From: Flammula alnicola
Lineage: Eukaryota; Basidiomycota; Agaricomycetes; Agaricales; Strophariaceae
Length of the DNA: 64,000 bases
Reading direction: 5' to 3'
NCBI GenBank assembly: GCA_015499995.1
Contig: JADNRV010000001.1
Location: forward strand, 1,488,001 to 1,552,000
The notes beneath the pieces are model-generated. The model was given only the letters and a program-made list of their open reading frames with translations. It was not told where the DNA came from and searched no databases. This document shows, piece after piece, positions 10,733-21,935 of this stretch (the stretch's first letter is position 1; the number at the start of each line of letters is the position of its first letter). The position numbers were made by a program, and so were the translations under genes.

Positions 10733-13264
10733 TTGCCCTCGCCGTTCAACTCGCCCACACCGCACAGCTCGATGACCACGCGCACGACGCGCTCGAGTGG
10801 TCTCGGTCCGCCTGCCGCGCCTCCCTCTCCGCTGAAACAACAAACTGCAGGCCGCAAGCACCTGCAGTCCAACACCGCTGCAAGTGGACCAAGCCAGGCG
10901 CTGTCGAGGACGACGCCGATGATGCCGGGGCCAGTGGAAAGAAGCCCACGCCGAAGGGAAAGGGCACGCCGAAGGGGAAGGGACGCACAGGGTGAGGAAA
11001 AAAGGGGAAAAGCAGGTGCGTTGTTGCTCTATGCAGCTGCTCGCGGACTAACCCACCCCCCACATCACCATTTGAACAGGAAAATGGACACCCAGCACGC
11101 CGCTGAGGACGCCGTCAAGAACGCCAAGGGCGCTCCGGCAAAATTGACCCCGTAAGTTTCCTCCCTGTTCTTTTTCAATATACATATATATTTACTTCTT
11201 ACCCTACAGTGTCGAGTGCAAGCTCAAAGCACAAGGCACATCAGTTGCCCCCTCAGGCTGCCCTGCGCGCTCCCCCATGGCCTCCTTCCTCCCTCCTTGC
11301 CCAACCATCCGCAGCAGTCGGGCTCGCGTTGTACGTGAGCCTGAGATTACTGCTGAAGATGGCGGTGAAACTGGGGAGGAGGATGAAGGCAGTGACGATG
11401 GCGATGACAGCGACAGTGACAACGGCAACAGCGACAATGGCAGCAATGAGGCAGAAAGCGACGGCGACGGCTACGAGGAAGGCGATGGCGACAGCGACGG
11501 CTACGAGGAACACAATGTGGACACCAAGACTACCACCACTGCCAAAGCCAACACCCACGATGACGATGATGCTGAAAGTGCACGGGGCCATGGCAGGACA
11601 GCACCTAAGGCCCCCGGTGCTGTCACACGTGGACAGCAGATGGCCTCCACCACCTCTGCTGTCACTGCTGTGCATCTGCCTGTTCGTTTCGGCCCACCAA
11701 AAAGCAAGGCAAAGATGAAGTCGCGCCCTGACCAGACCATGCAGCCCACTTCCACTGCTGGTGCTGAGGGTATTGTCGAAGGACCCGCACACCGTCGTCA
11801 CACCAGCCAGCCTCTCTCTACTGCTGGTGATGATGGCGGTGATGTCAAGATGGCACTGCCAGGTATTAACATATCTTTACTTTTATTTTCTTTATTTATG
11901 TATTGTATTTTGAATATCATAGATATTGTCATTGCAAACCTGGCCCCACCTAAAGCGCAACCACCTGCTAATGGATCATCTCCGGCCTCTGGTGGCATTT
12001 TGCGAGGCAGGGCACTCGGAAACATTCACAACTTTGGTGATCCAGACCCTTTCGACATGAACAATTTTGTTCAGGTTGAGGGCCGCGTCAATCTAACCAT
12101 TGTTCCTGAACCGCCCAAATCCTTGGTTGTTGCAGATCCGATATCTGTAATCAAGGTATTATCACATTGTCACTCCACTATGGGTCCTCTTCTAGAGCGT
12201 GTAGCTCGTGCATATTCACTCGTATGCAGTAAGTGCTCTGCTATTTTATAGATTTGTCTTTTATTTTGAAATATCTGTTTAGAAAACAATCATCACATCT
12301 ATGTCCTCCATAAAGATCAGTGGAGTATGATGGGGTGTTTTGATATTGCTGTTGAGGACAACGAACCTTGTACCTGGGTTCAGGATGAGAACGGTATGGT
12401 TACACATCTTTTGGTCGTAAGTTATTCTTGCTCTTTTGTTTTTTAAAAATTTTCAAACTCTGGTATAAGGAAAACGAGACACTTGCTGCATCTGCTATTC
12501 CCCCTTCTTTTCACTCACGTCGTTCATCATCTTTGGGTGCTCACTCTTGGGCTGCATCAGTTCCTCAGTCTTCATCTGCTGTCTCTGGCTCGCGTGCATC
12601 TTCAGTTGTATCTACTGATCAGTTTGGCAGTTCTGGCGGTGGTCCTTTGAAGCTTTCTAGAGCCAAAAAGGACTTTATTCTCATGTTCTTGGGAATTGAT
12701 ACTGAACTTCCCTATCTGGAACCTCCTGGTCTTTCTTCAGCTTTTCGAAAGTGGAAAGCTATTGAGAGTGCTATCGATCAAATCATTAATCTAAGGAAGA
12801 ACCAGGAGTGGAAAGCTTTGGTTGAAGAAGACCCATGGTATATCATCATTCCTGACTTTATCAACATCTTTGTTTCAAAATCGCAATTCTACCAGACCTG
12901 ACGACCTAAATTTAAACGGGTTGAGAGGTTTTCCGAGATGGTGGACTGGTTGAATGGAGAAGAAGATCGACTATCAAATGAGGAACTCTGAGGGCCAGGT
13001 CCAAGGAAAGCAATCACGTTCCTGACTTTGGAAGATTGGCTTCAGACAAAAAAGCGGGAGGCTACTCAGAAAGGAAAGGCAAAGGCGGTTTTAGGGAGTC
13101 CAGGAAAGGGGAAGAAACATGATGATAGGGATAGAACAGTTGAGAAGAAAAAGCACAAGAAGATGTCAGAGAAGGAAAAGAGAGAGAAGGAGAAGGCCAG
13201 AGCCAAGGCTAAGGCTAAGGCTAAAAAGGGTGGTTCTGAAGATCTGGAAGAATCTGATGAGTAA
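10733..13264 (+). pseudogene. accessory ORF of element A (acidic, Lys-rich tail)
   Basis: A multi-exon gene upstream of the transposase. Exon 1 (about 10733-10989) can be read as LDDHAHDALEWSRSACRAS and ends in a Lys/Gly-rich run (GKKPTPKGKG). Introns are likely at 10990-11080, 11152-11209 and about 11862-11920. The middle is highly acidic (DSDSDNGNSDNGSN; about 11340-11580). A later exon has VERFSEMVDWL and ITFLTLEDWL segments, and the end is a KEKREKEKARAKAKAKAK tail stopping at 13262. Two in-frame TGA codons, at 12899 and 12989, interrupt it. The acidic-plus-basic layout suggests a nucleic-acid or chromatin-binding partner, but I do not recognise a named domain. Elements C and F retain the same pyrimidine-rich upstream box. 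Confidence 0.5.
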
Positions 13265-13463
13265 GTATTTTTTTCATTGCTGTTTCAAGTTCGAGTTTCA
13301 GAAGTCTTGGTGTCGTGTACGATAGTTTGCTAAGTTTGAGTTTCAGAAGTCGTGTTATCCTAGTTTGCTCTTTACTCTGGACATGATTATATCCTTGGCT
13401 TGGTCTGCTGTCTTTATGCTTTCACGTTCTTGGTTGCTAGTCTGGCTCTTGATCTGATTGAAT

Positions 13464-15763
13464 ATGGTTACATTTTCATCTGCTACTCCTATTCAAAGTG
13501 CTTTTTCAAATATATCATTTGAAGCCTTTAGCGATGTAATCAACACAAACTTTGGCTCTGATGTGTCTTTGGCTACTGTCATGACCATTTTATTTACATT
13601 GATTGAAAACCCAGATTTGTTAAATCTTCATTTTCGTCAACAGCATCCTCGATATTCTGGAGAAAATAAAATCCAACATACAGGATGGATGCTTTCTTTG
13701 GTCAGAGCACTAATAGCCAAGCTTGGAAAAAAAAGAACATCAACCTTATTTGAAGATGATGAACTTTACCATAAGCAAGACAAATTCAATATTCTTGCTG
13801 ACAAGCTTGATGAAATGGCCAATAGTTTGGAATTATCACCATATGATGCAGAAGGAAACTACAAAGGAAAATTGCTTCCTGTATCAATGGAAATGATTCA
13901 ACCAGCTCATGTTATTTGTCCACCTTCATTTGTGTGTGGTACTGAGTCTTGCAGACCACGGTCATTAGTCCAACATACAAAACTACGTGACATACCAACT
14001 GTGACATTGATTAAAGGGCATACAATTTTTAAAAATGTGCCTTTACTCACAGGACACTGCAAGGAATGTAGCACATTATATTTAGCAGACCATGAATGTT
14101 TTGAGGAGCCTTTATCAATTCCACCACAATTCAAGTGTGTTTACCTTAACAGTAAATACATAAAAATTGGACAAGCACTATGGGTTGATCGTTTATTTTC
14201 AACTTCTGCAGTAAATGCTATGTATAATTTTCATGCATCTGCATCTGCATATGCAGAATATTGGAATAATACCTTTGGAACAGAATCTACTTCAATTGGA
14301 CGACCTCATATCTGGCAAGCATTTGTTCAAGAAACATTGCGCACTATTGCTGAAGAATCTGAAATTGATATTGAGCTTAATGATGCTTTAAATATCAAAG
14401 AAGTTACTTCTCAGGCATTTGCAATTTTAGGAGAAAATGGTATTATCCGAGCTGCAGACAAGCATGCTTGCTCAGAATGTACTCAGAAATACAAAACAAG
14501 CAGTGATGCTACTTTCATGATCCTGCAGCTATTGTTGGAGTTGATCAAAATGATGATGCAATACCTGGGTTAGCTGCAGATATTCCAGAAAATGATCAGG
14601 AAATACCTTTGCCAGATTCTGATGATGGAATAGATATTGATAACCATTGGGTGACTATGAACGTTCTAGATGGAGTTGTTATGGGCCCTCAGGTAGATAT
14701 TTTTTAAATCAATACATAATTATACTGATGATAAGTTTGTATTACAGCATTGTGCATTTGATAATTGTCTAAATGATCTTTCTAATGCACGTGGAGGCTC
14801 TTTATGTGATCTACATCATGTGCAGCTTGCTACTCGGTGTTTGGTTCAGACTTGTACCAATCAAAGAACTGAAGGAACTAATGCATGTCAAACACACCAG
14901 CCGGAGTGGCAGAAGTTCAAAAAGTACAATAGCCGCCAAGTCCAATCTGGGGTTTGCAGAATGTTACAAAGGCCATCAGAAATTCTTGATTGGCAACCTC
15001 GTCGACGAGGACCAAATCCACAAAGACATGATGATCCAAGTGCAGATCCACCACTACCAAAAAACTACTTCAGCCCTGGTCAATATTATTGTGTTGAAAC
15101 TATCTGTGCACCATGTGGTGTTGTTATTGCATGGACTAAATTTGCAAGAGCAGAATCAACTACAAATATTTTGAACTTCCTAGGATCAGTTTATCCAACA
15201 GAAGAGTCATGACCTGATTATATATGTATTGATAAAGGCTGTCAAGTGTTTGCAACAGCAGTTACCAATGGAAGCTGGGAGGTTTGGAAAAAACAACCCA
15301 GTTTATTGTTGATTCTTACCACTATATCAACCATTGTGTCACGGATTATCTCTGTCAAAAATATTGCAATCCTTCTCCTGGTGATGGATCAGCTCCAAAT
15401 TTGGTTATTATTGCATTTGATAAAAACGGACAACCATATGCACAGCGTGCATTTAATACTCAGGTATTTATTTGTTTTATTTTATTTTATTTTGACTTAT
15501 ATTAATTAATTAAGGCATGTGAACAACTTAATACATGGCTTGCTGGATTTCAATCTATCCTCAAACATATGACACCTGGCAATTTTAACTGGTTCTTGCA
15601 TGCAATGTTGTTTTATCATACGAAATATGTTCTTCGCAAACAGAAATTGAAGCAAAAACGGCAAATGAACAATGAAGAGGCAGATGAAATCTTGGGTTGG
15701 ATGAGGAAATTGAGAAAGATGATGAAGAGTAAACAAGTTAAACAAGTTAAAAGCAGTGTATAG
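13464..15763 (+). pseudogene. KDZ-family transposase with CxC5/CxC6-like cysteine clusters
   Basis: Starts MVTFSSATPIQ at ATG 13464. The N-terminal half carries a cysteine cluster (CPPSFVCGTESC, HCKECSTLYLADHEC; about 13915-14100), CxC5-like, and CSECTQK near 14475. After an intron (about 14691-14748) comes CAFDNCLND, CDLHH and CQTHQPEWQK, a CxC6-like cluster. The catalytic part has FSPGQYYC, PDYICIDKGC, TTQFIVDSYHYINH and, after the intron at 15464-15513, ACEQLNTWLAGF. Asp in CIDK, Asp in IVDS and Glu in CEQL are my candidate acidic triad. Defects: a frame slip near 14512 (the frame resumes with HDPAAIVGVDQ) and one TGA at 15210 before PDYICIDK. These are few, so this copy decayed recently. 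Presumed role: cutting and joining the AGGTCTTT and CAGTACTTT ends of the family. Confidence 0.82.
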
Positions 15764-15904
15764 TAGTGTACTACACTAGTGCAGTGATAGCAAAGGTAAA
15801 AAGCAGTGTACAGTACTGTATTATAATAGTGTAGTGTTAAAAACAGTAAGAAGAAGTGTACAGTAGTGTATTATTGTTATTGAATTGCACTGCTTTTTTA
15901 AGTC

Positions 15905-16092
15905 CTCTATTTAGTCCCATTCCACCACCATTCCACTGGATTCCAGTGGAATGAGGTCTTCTTGCATTTTTCTCTTTAATGCTCATTCCGGTCTTATTCC
16001 ACTGGATTCTGGTCCCATTCCACTGGATTCCGGTCCCATTCCACTGGATTCCAGTCATTCCTACTGGAATAGGTGGGGGACAGCAAAGTACT
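15905..16092. repeat. 3' subterminal palindrome array of element A
   Basis: Repeats of CCATTCCACTGGATTCC, four to five copies, leading into the terminal CAGTACTTTGCTGTCCCC (read on the minus strand). The words match A's 5' array. Confidence 0.75.
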
Positions 16093-16174
16093 GAACAAGT
16101 TGGACAATATAATTTGCCATGTCTGCTCTGACATTTAGCTTGAACTCAATTATGAGGTCTTTACCCCCCACCTA

Positions 16175-16432
16175 TTCCTGGTGGACTTCGGATGGACTCT
16201 GGCAGAGTGGAGTAGTCCATGTGGAGTCCATGTGTGCTTTTTTTTTGGCTGACAGCCCTGCCAAATTTTATGCTGAACTCCACCAGGAGTCCAGATGGAG
16301 TCCTGACAAACTCCGGAGACTCCATATGGAGTCCCTAAAGTCCACTGGTTTTATAGTAGAACAGGAGTACGAGGAGTTCAGATGGAGTCCAACAGGAGTC
16401 CAGGTGGTCCAACAGGAGTCTCGTGATTTCCT
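16175..16432. repeat. left subterminal palindrome array of B (GGAGTCC words)
   Basis: Words GGAGTCC and TGGACTCC replace the GGAATCC of element A, for example CCATGTGGAGTCCATG and ACAGGAGTCCAGGTGG. The same words fill B's right end. Confidence 0.75.
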
Positions 16433-16620
16433 TTTGTGAAAACACCAGTTATTTTTAGCAACAATGTGAAAATTAGATACTATTACATAAAATGACATCA
16501 AAGTGACACAGTGGAACCTATTTATAATCAAGAAATTCCATATTTGGCAGATGCAAATTTCAAAAGACTTGTGTTCAGTCGAGTATTTTGCGTTTTTCTC
16601 ACTGACCAAAGCACCTATTA

Positions 16621-17085
16621 GAGTCTGTTCGGTTGGCATAATCATAATCGATTATGATTATTGATGGCATTCATAGTATTCCCACAGGCCAAATTGGGAA
16701 GGCATCAACTCGGCCGTGACATTTCCGTGTCCCCGACGTTCCTGGTAACAAGGCCGACGTCCGTCGCCGCGCGCGCCCTTCCCGCCTCTCATCCCGCCTT
16801 CGCGAATAACTTACCAATTTGATATTATCAGAGCAAATCAAACTGTGAGAAGTATCCTATTATGTACTTTAAATTTAATTATTATGTAGCGCCAGGCATT
16901 GTCCCAAATTTGCACCCTAGGGAGCAGCTCACCATTGCCAACAGTGAGCTCAAGCTGTCAGGGACAAGAGCAGGGATGTGACGTGTCATGGGAGAATGAC
17001 GGAAATTCTCGATTGGGCCTGTGGGAATATTATGAATGCCATCAATAATCATAATCGATTATGATTATGCCAACCGAACAGACTC
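16621..17085. mobile_element. PIF/Harbinger-type MITE inside B
   Basis: A 465-bp element with TTA duplications (16618-16620, 17086-17088) and a near-perfect inverted repeat of about 65 bp starting GAGTCTGTTCGG. Each arm contains a 24-bp perfect palindrome centred on ATCGAT (left copy 16638-16661). The core is GC-rich with no ORF. TTA duplications and the TIR form fit PIF/Harbinger non-autonomous elements. Near identity of the arms implies a recent insertion. Confidence 0.9.
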
Positions 17086-17794
17086 TTAATATAATTGTTG
17101 CATATTCAGGGTTCTGGAAGCAGGCTCTATAACTACCTTTTTTGGTAAAAAGTTCCCACAGTATGTGGGACCAGCCAAATCAGGCAATATACCATGCTGA
17201 CATAACCTGGTGTATGTGTATCTAGGATCTCCTTAAATTTCTAAATCTGATGGTACCTCACTTGACCCTGAATCTTGTGACTAATGTCACAAAATAGATA
17301 GATATATTACAGAAAAGGAGGTATATAGAGCACTTTTTTTGCTTTGATAGACAAGGTTCTCTGGTATAGTGGTTAAATGGTTTGTTATAACAGCTTCCTG
17401 GTAGCTCTGGGTTTAATTACTGTTGAATGCAAACTTTTTGGTGATATTTTTTTTTCTGAGTTTTGTCGAGGTCTTTACCCTGCCCCACATATTCCTGGTG
17501 GAGTCCAGTGGAGTCCGGCCGGATTCCCGGAGTCCATCTGGAGTGCAGTCAGATTTTTTTTGGTGGCAGCACAGCCAAATTATTATTCTAAATCCACCCG
17601 GAGTCCACCCGGAGTCCAGCAGAACTCCGAATGGACCACCCGGACCACCCGGATTACTCCGGATGGACATAGTAAGACAGCAATTTACTAATTTCCATCC
17701 GGAGTCCAGCCGGAATGCACGGAATCCAGGCGGACAACTACCAATTTCAATTATTCTTTATATATTGATTATTTAATTGATTATTTACGGGGCC

Positions 17795-17880
17795 AAAAAT
17801 AAAGACCACCGCCGGGAATCGAACACTGGACTTACAGTACAAAGGTAACGCTATAATAAGCCACTAAGCTATGAAGCTTT
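17795..17880 (-). ncRNA. tRNA-like sequence, probably a SINE head relic
   Basis: On the minus strand it has a D-arm-like TAGCTTAGTGGCTTA, an anticodon-like arm with loop TTTGTAC, and a T-arm with GTTCGATTCCC. The loop would read TGT (Thr). The acceptor stem is poor, and it lies within an A-type transposon, so a tRNA-derived repeat is likelier than a functional tRNA. Confidence 0.4.
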
Positions 17881-19057
17881 ATGAACGTACGAATATTTAG
17901 CAACATATACCCATCGCGCTCGGCATGCTCGGCATGCTCGGCACTATGCGTGGCTGCACCGTGCACGTTGCCACGTCACCCACTTTCCTCCCTCCCACCA
18001 CCATCCCATCCTCACTACCACCCACTACCGCCCCCCACCGTCATCTCGCAGCGTCGACGTCGCTGTGCGCACCCCCCGTATGGCGTGCAACACCCGCTCT
18101 GGCACCCTGCACCCTGCTCCCTCCACCATGTCGACCCCGGATGCCCGCCATTTCACTCACACAACATCCGCTACCCCGGCTCACTGCTGCCCCTCATGAA
18201 GGCACCACGGCGGCCACGAGGAGGCCCGAGAACGCATGCCGATGAGCCACGATGGCTCGTTGTAGCCGTCGCACGTCGCATGCAAACCGGATGGCCCACG
18301 AACACGATGAACGCGAGGAGGAAGAGCGCGAGGAGGACGGGAGAGGTGGCGTATACCGCAGGGCTACACAGGCCACCAGGTACGTGGCAAATGATGCCAC
18401 ACGACGTCGCTAACCCACCCTCCCCTCTTTGCAGATGCCGGGGCTAGAGGGCGTCGCCTCGCCCTGTGGGTGCGCAATTCCCCACCACACCACCGACGAC
18501 AGCCCCCGAACGCTAGCGGCTGCAAACGAGCACACCACAGGAGCAGCCGCCCCGCTCGCCGCGCCTCACTGCCAACCCGAAACACGATGCTGACGCCGTG
18601 GGAGCTCGCGACGACGAAGACGACGGTCACCGGGTAGGCCACCGCTCCCCTGCCGTTAACCGACTAACCCCCCACACTCCCCTTTCCCAAGCAGGTGACG
18701 ACACCGCGGGTACCAGAACCCGCTGCGAGCTATGAATGGCCACGAAACGCGAACCCGACAACCGACACCGGCGACACCACCATCCCCCTCCTGCACCCAC
18801 CAGGCCCGATCGACCTCGGCTTCGACGACACCTCACCACCACCCATCACCACGAACCCACGACGGCCACGACGAACCTGACGACCCCACGATAGCCACGA
18901 CGACCCCACGATAGCCACGACGACCCCAAGACAGCCCCGACGACCGCGTGTGGCCGGTAAGCTACCACCGCCCCATCTTTTCTGTTCTCCATGTCGCAGC
19001 TAACCCACCACTAATATGACAATGACGACGAGGAGGGTGCAGGCTGCAGCTGCTCGT
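17881..19057 (+). pseudogene. gene-like remnant in element C
   Basis: GC-rich plus-strand sequence downstream of the CT-rich box shared with A and F. Intron-like blocks (for example GTACGTGGC..CTTTGCAG at about 18380-18434) separate Arg/Glu-rich pieces such as EEERE. It resembles the first exons of A's accessory ORF in composition and splice layout rather than in exact sequence. No domain is recognised and the 3' part is absent. Confidence 0.35.
18868..18950. repeat. about 20-bp tandem repeat
   Basis: Three imperfect units of ACGACCCCACGATAGCC in C's gene-like remnant. Confidence 0.7.
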
Positions 19058-19064
19058 ATACGCC

Positions 19065-19760
19065 CAGCCATGTAAGCTAGAATTATATATGATACCTGGG
19101 CTGTCTGCCAATAAGGAGTGTACATCCACAAGGCTAACAACCCCCTTGGGCAGTTGCCCAACACTATGCAACATGATATCTACAGGCTGCCGGGGTGCCA
19201 CAGATGGCTTTGGTGCTTGTTGTTGGGGCAGGTGATGGTAAACAGGTGTCAACAATGCAGGAAATGATGTCCAGCACTGTATTTTGGGTGCTGCTCATCG
19301 TTGCGGGCGCTTTTGGGCGTGGAAAAAAATATTATGGAATCTATTAATATATTCTGACCTGCCGCCACCATTTGCGCGCCTTGGGGAGGGCGGGGACGGG
19401 TGGATTGACAAGAATGGCTTTGGATGACGTTCCTATTTGGGGCGGGGCTGCTGTCAAACAACCGTCAACAACGTGGGAAATGATGCCCGGGGTTGTATTT
19501 GGGCTCTTGCTCATCGTCGGGGGCGGTTCTGAGCACGGAAAAAAATCCAATGGGGTCCAGTAATATATTGCTACCTATTGCCGCCCTTTGCGCGTCTCAT
19601 GGGGGGCGGGGATGGGTGGATTGACGAGGATGCCTTTGGATGACAGTCTAAAATTAGACGGAAAGCGCCCCAGTGTGATATTTTTAGATGCCAGCGCTTG
19701 TGCCTTGTGGCGGTTGCTTATCTATAGATTAGATTACTAGAAAGCGCCCAAAATGATATT
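19065..19760 (+). repeat. left long inverted arm of D1
   Basis: Contains two diverged direct subunits of about 200 bp (about 19258-19427 and 19479-19650). Each runs GAAATGATG, TATTTTGGG or TATTTGGG, AATATATT, then GGATTGAC and GGCTTTGGATGA or GCCTTTGGATGA. The word ATTTTTAGAT occurs twice at the inner edge. Confidence 0.8.
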
Positions 19761-19974
19761 TTTAGATTCAGATGCTGTAGGCGTCTGTCTGTTATCTACA
19801 TATAGATTAGATACGTTTTATTACTCCCACGCTGCATGTTTAAAAATAGACTTCAGTTCATTTTCTCTTTGCTCGAAAATCTCAGGTAAAAAAGAGTAAA
19901 CAGAACACATTGAATATACTTAAACTATGATACTACTAGCTGTAAGTATACAACAATCGGCCCCATAATAGAGC

Positions 19975-21190
19975 GGTCGTGCTGCTGGCACTGCTTCCAT
20001 TTCGTCGACGCCATAGCCGAGCGGCAGCCGTCGTGCTACTGCTCTCGCCGTCGTCGCCCATCCGAGCCTGCCGCCTCGTCGTCGTCGCCGCCTATCCGAG
20101 CAGCAGCAGCCGTCGTGCTGCTGCTGCCGCCTCGTTGTCGTCGCCGCCTATCCGAGCAGCAGGCTCCGAGTGGGCCTGAGCGGAGGTGCATAGCCGCGGC
20201 GCAGTAAGTAGCTGGTTGGGTATGTCTGCCGCTACTCGTCCTCCTCGCAGTCAGTGTACCTACAAGCAGGGATCCTCTTGTCTGAGCAGAAATGGCCAAA
20301 GGAACTCCCGGGCTCGAGTGTCCACAGCAGCCAAGACGCGATGACATGAGGCAAGGGGTGTGTGGGCAAGTGGTCAGCGCGCGGGTGCTGGTGGACTGGG
20401 TAACGTACTGCGTGGGTCTCCCCTCCTTGGGTCCTTCCCTAATTCATCTCCATCCCTCGAACGTTGGCCCAAATCCCTCGCAGAGGGCAGGACACACGAC
20501 GTGTGCGGCGTGTGTCACATTGTCGTCTCGATGCAGAGCGGCAGCAGTCGTGCTGCCGCTCCCCATCCACCTCGTCTTTGTTGTACTGACGCGGCGGCCT
20601 CCACGCTCCTGCTCGTCCCGGTCGTTTCGAAGCAGAGCAGTCGTGCTGCTGCTGTGCCCCCCATTCTTTGTTGGATCAGTGCAGCAGCGATCGCCGCTGC
20701 TGCTCATTCTCCTGCGCATCTTCGTAGACGGATCAGGAGGTTGATGGGATGGTGGGGGTAGTGGTTGAGGTGAGGAGGCGGCGGTGGAAGTCGACGTGAA
20801 GACGGGGTAGTGATCGCGGCTGAAAGGCGACCACGACGGGGTGTGACGAAGCTGGTCTATGGGTGAGCAATGTGGTAAGGAAGGGCGGAATCTCTGCTGC
20901 TCCCACCGTGTCGTCGCTGTGGTATCCGAGAAGCAGCAGCGGTCGTGCTGCCGCGCCTCCGACCTCGCCCTTGTCGTAGCCAAGCAGCGGCGGCCGTGCT
21001 GCTGTGCTCCCACCTCGCTGTCGTCGCCGTATCCGAAGTTGTTCTGTTGCTGCTCCGACCTCGTGGTACAGTAGCAGCAGCATGACCGGCTGCTGCTGCT
21101 GCTCTTACCTCGCCGTCGCCGTCGTATCCAAGCAGAAGGGCCGTGCTGCTGCTACCTCGTCCTCGTGGTCGCATCCCATGAGCGGCTGTC
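19975..21190. repeat. AGCAGC/GCTGCT mini-palindrome clusters of D1
   Basis: Repeated units of roughly 50 bp with the core GAGCAGCRGCRGTCGTGCTG followed by CTCCCACCTCG or CCGCCTCGT. They occur at about 19975-20180, 20520-20700 and 20890-21190, with the inverted counterpart at about 22780-23060. Each core can fold on itself. Long ORFs across this block are low-complexity Ala/Ser/Arg frames, not genes. Confidence 0.65.
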
Positions 21191-21519
21191 GCACTGCTGG
21201 CAGCGGTGTTGGGAGGTGTTTCCGTCGGCCATGGATCCGAGCGGAGGTGGTGGCAGTCAGTGGTGACGAGGGAGAGGTGAGGCCTTGGGGATGGTGGTTC
21301 AGGATAAGGATCGAGACGTTGCTCTGCTATCCGGCGTTTCCCGGGAGCGAGCCGATTGGCTGGCAAACTCGGACCGGCTGTACTCTTATGTCTTCGTCGA
21401 GGTTTCCAACGTCTCCGAGACATTCCCCAGCACATCCGAAGGCCATAAATTTATCTTAATGTATGTAGATTATTACATACATACATTAACTCAATTTGCG
21501 CATTGAAATAACAACTCAA

Positions 21520-21935
21520 TGTTTGTGTTATATTGAAAACAGCGTGTTTCACTGCCAACTTGGCTCATAGAATTACCCATTCGTGAACCACACTCCCCAG
21601 AGCTGGCAGGAAATCGAGGAAAAAGTGTAAAATATATTTACAATTAATTTAAAGAGTATTTCAAGCATTTTCGCAGGATTCCGGAGGTCGAACTCTTGCT
21701 AATTTATGAAGACATCGTCAAACGAGGTGATTTCGGGCGTTTGAGGTCAAATATCTTACACTGGGTTAGTTCTAATCATATCGAACTGGAGGTAATGTGG
21801 TAGAACTATTATTTGAATCAAATAAAAAAATTACAGATACTTTGTGAGGCTTATAGTGACTCGGGACGTTCAGAACTTCGGAATACCATTTTTGATGGAC
21901 AGGCTATTCAGATATTTCTCATTGGATTCATGCGT
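21520..21935 (+). pseudogene. possible exon relic in the centre of D1
   Basis: Frames IPEVELLLIYEDIVKRGDFG and ILCEAYSDSGRSELRNTIF are separated by an intron-like GTAATGTGG..TTACAG. An upstream frame has VNHTPQSWQEIEEK. The composition differs from the GC-rich arms. Reading frames do not join cleanly upstream, and no family is recognised. Confidence 0.3.

Larger units (their letters stand above)
9811..16093 (+). mobile_element. Element A: full-length KDZ-type DNA transposon
   Basis: The 6,283-bp element is flanked by perfect 9-bp duplications AACAAGTTG (9802-9810 and 16094-16102; 10 bp match if the last element base is counted). The left end reads AGGTCTTTGCTGT..CCTATTCC and the right end, reversed, CAGTACTTTGCTGT..CCTATTCC, so the inverted repeats are related but not identical. 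Both ends continue into arrays of ATTCCACTGGAAT-type palindromes (about 9830-10060 and 15905-16070). The interior holds an accessory ORF (about 10733-13264) and a CxC5/CxC6 transposase (13464-15763), both plus strand. KDZ elements are described as fungal and animal DNA transposons; in fungi they are often linked to TET/JBP genes, none of which is present here. A is the probable autonomous founder of B, C, E1, E2 and F. Confidence 0.88.

Noticed and set aside
11253..11801. Minus-strand 182-codon frame opposite the acidic exon of element A
   Set aside because: It is the antisense of the GAT/GAC-rich acidic repeat, giving a Val/Ile/Ala shadow that mimics a membrane protein.
9811..16093. TET/JBP dioxygenase gene linked to the KDZ element
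   Set aside because: Such genes accompany some fungal KDZ elements, but no HxD or double-stranded beta-helix motif is visible in the accessory ORF.
17795..17880. Functional tRNA-Thr
   Set aside because: The T-arm is good but the acceptor stem does not pair well and the location is inside a transposon; kept only as a tRNA-like relic.
20444..21435. Long open frames (up to about 190 codons) on both strands in D1, mirrored in D2
   Set aside because: They are low-complexity Ala/Ser/Arg/His frames created by AGCAGC/GCTGCT and GTCGTC repeats; overlapping frames on both strands are equally open and none shows a domain.
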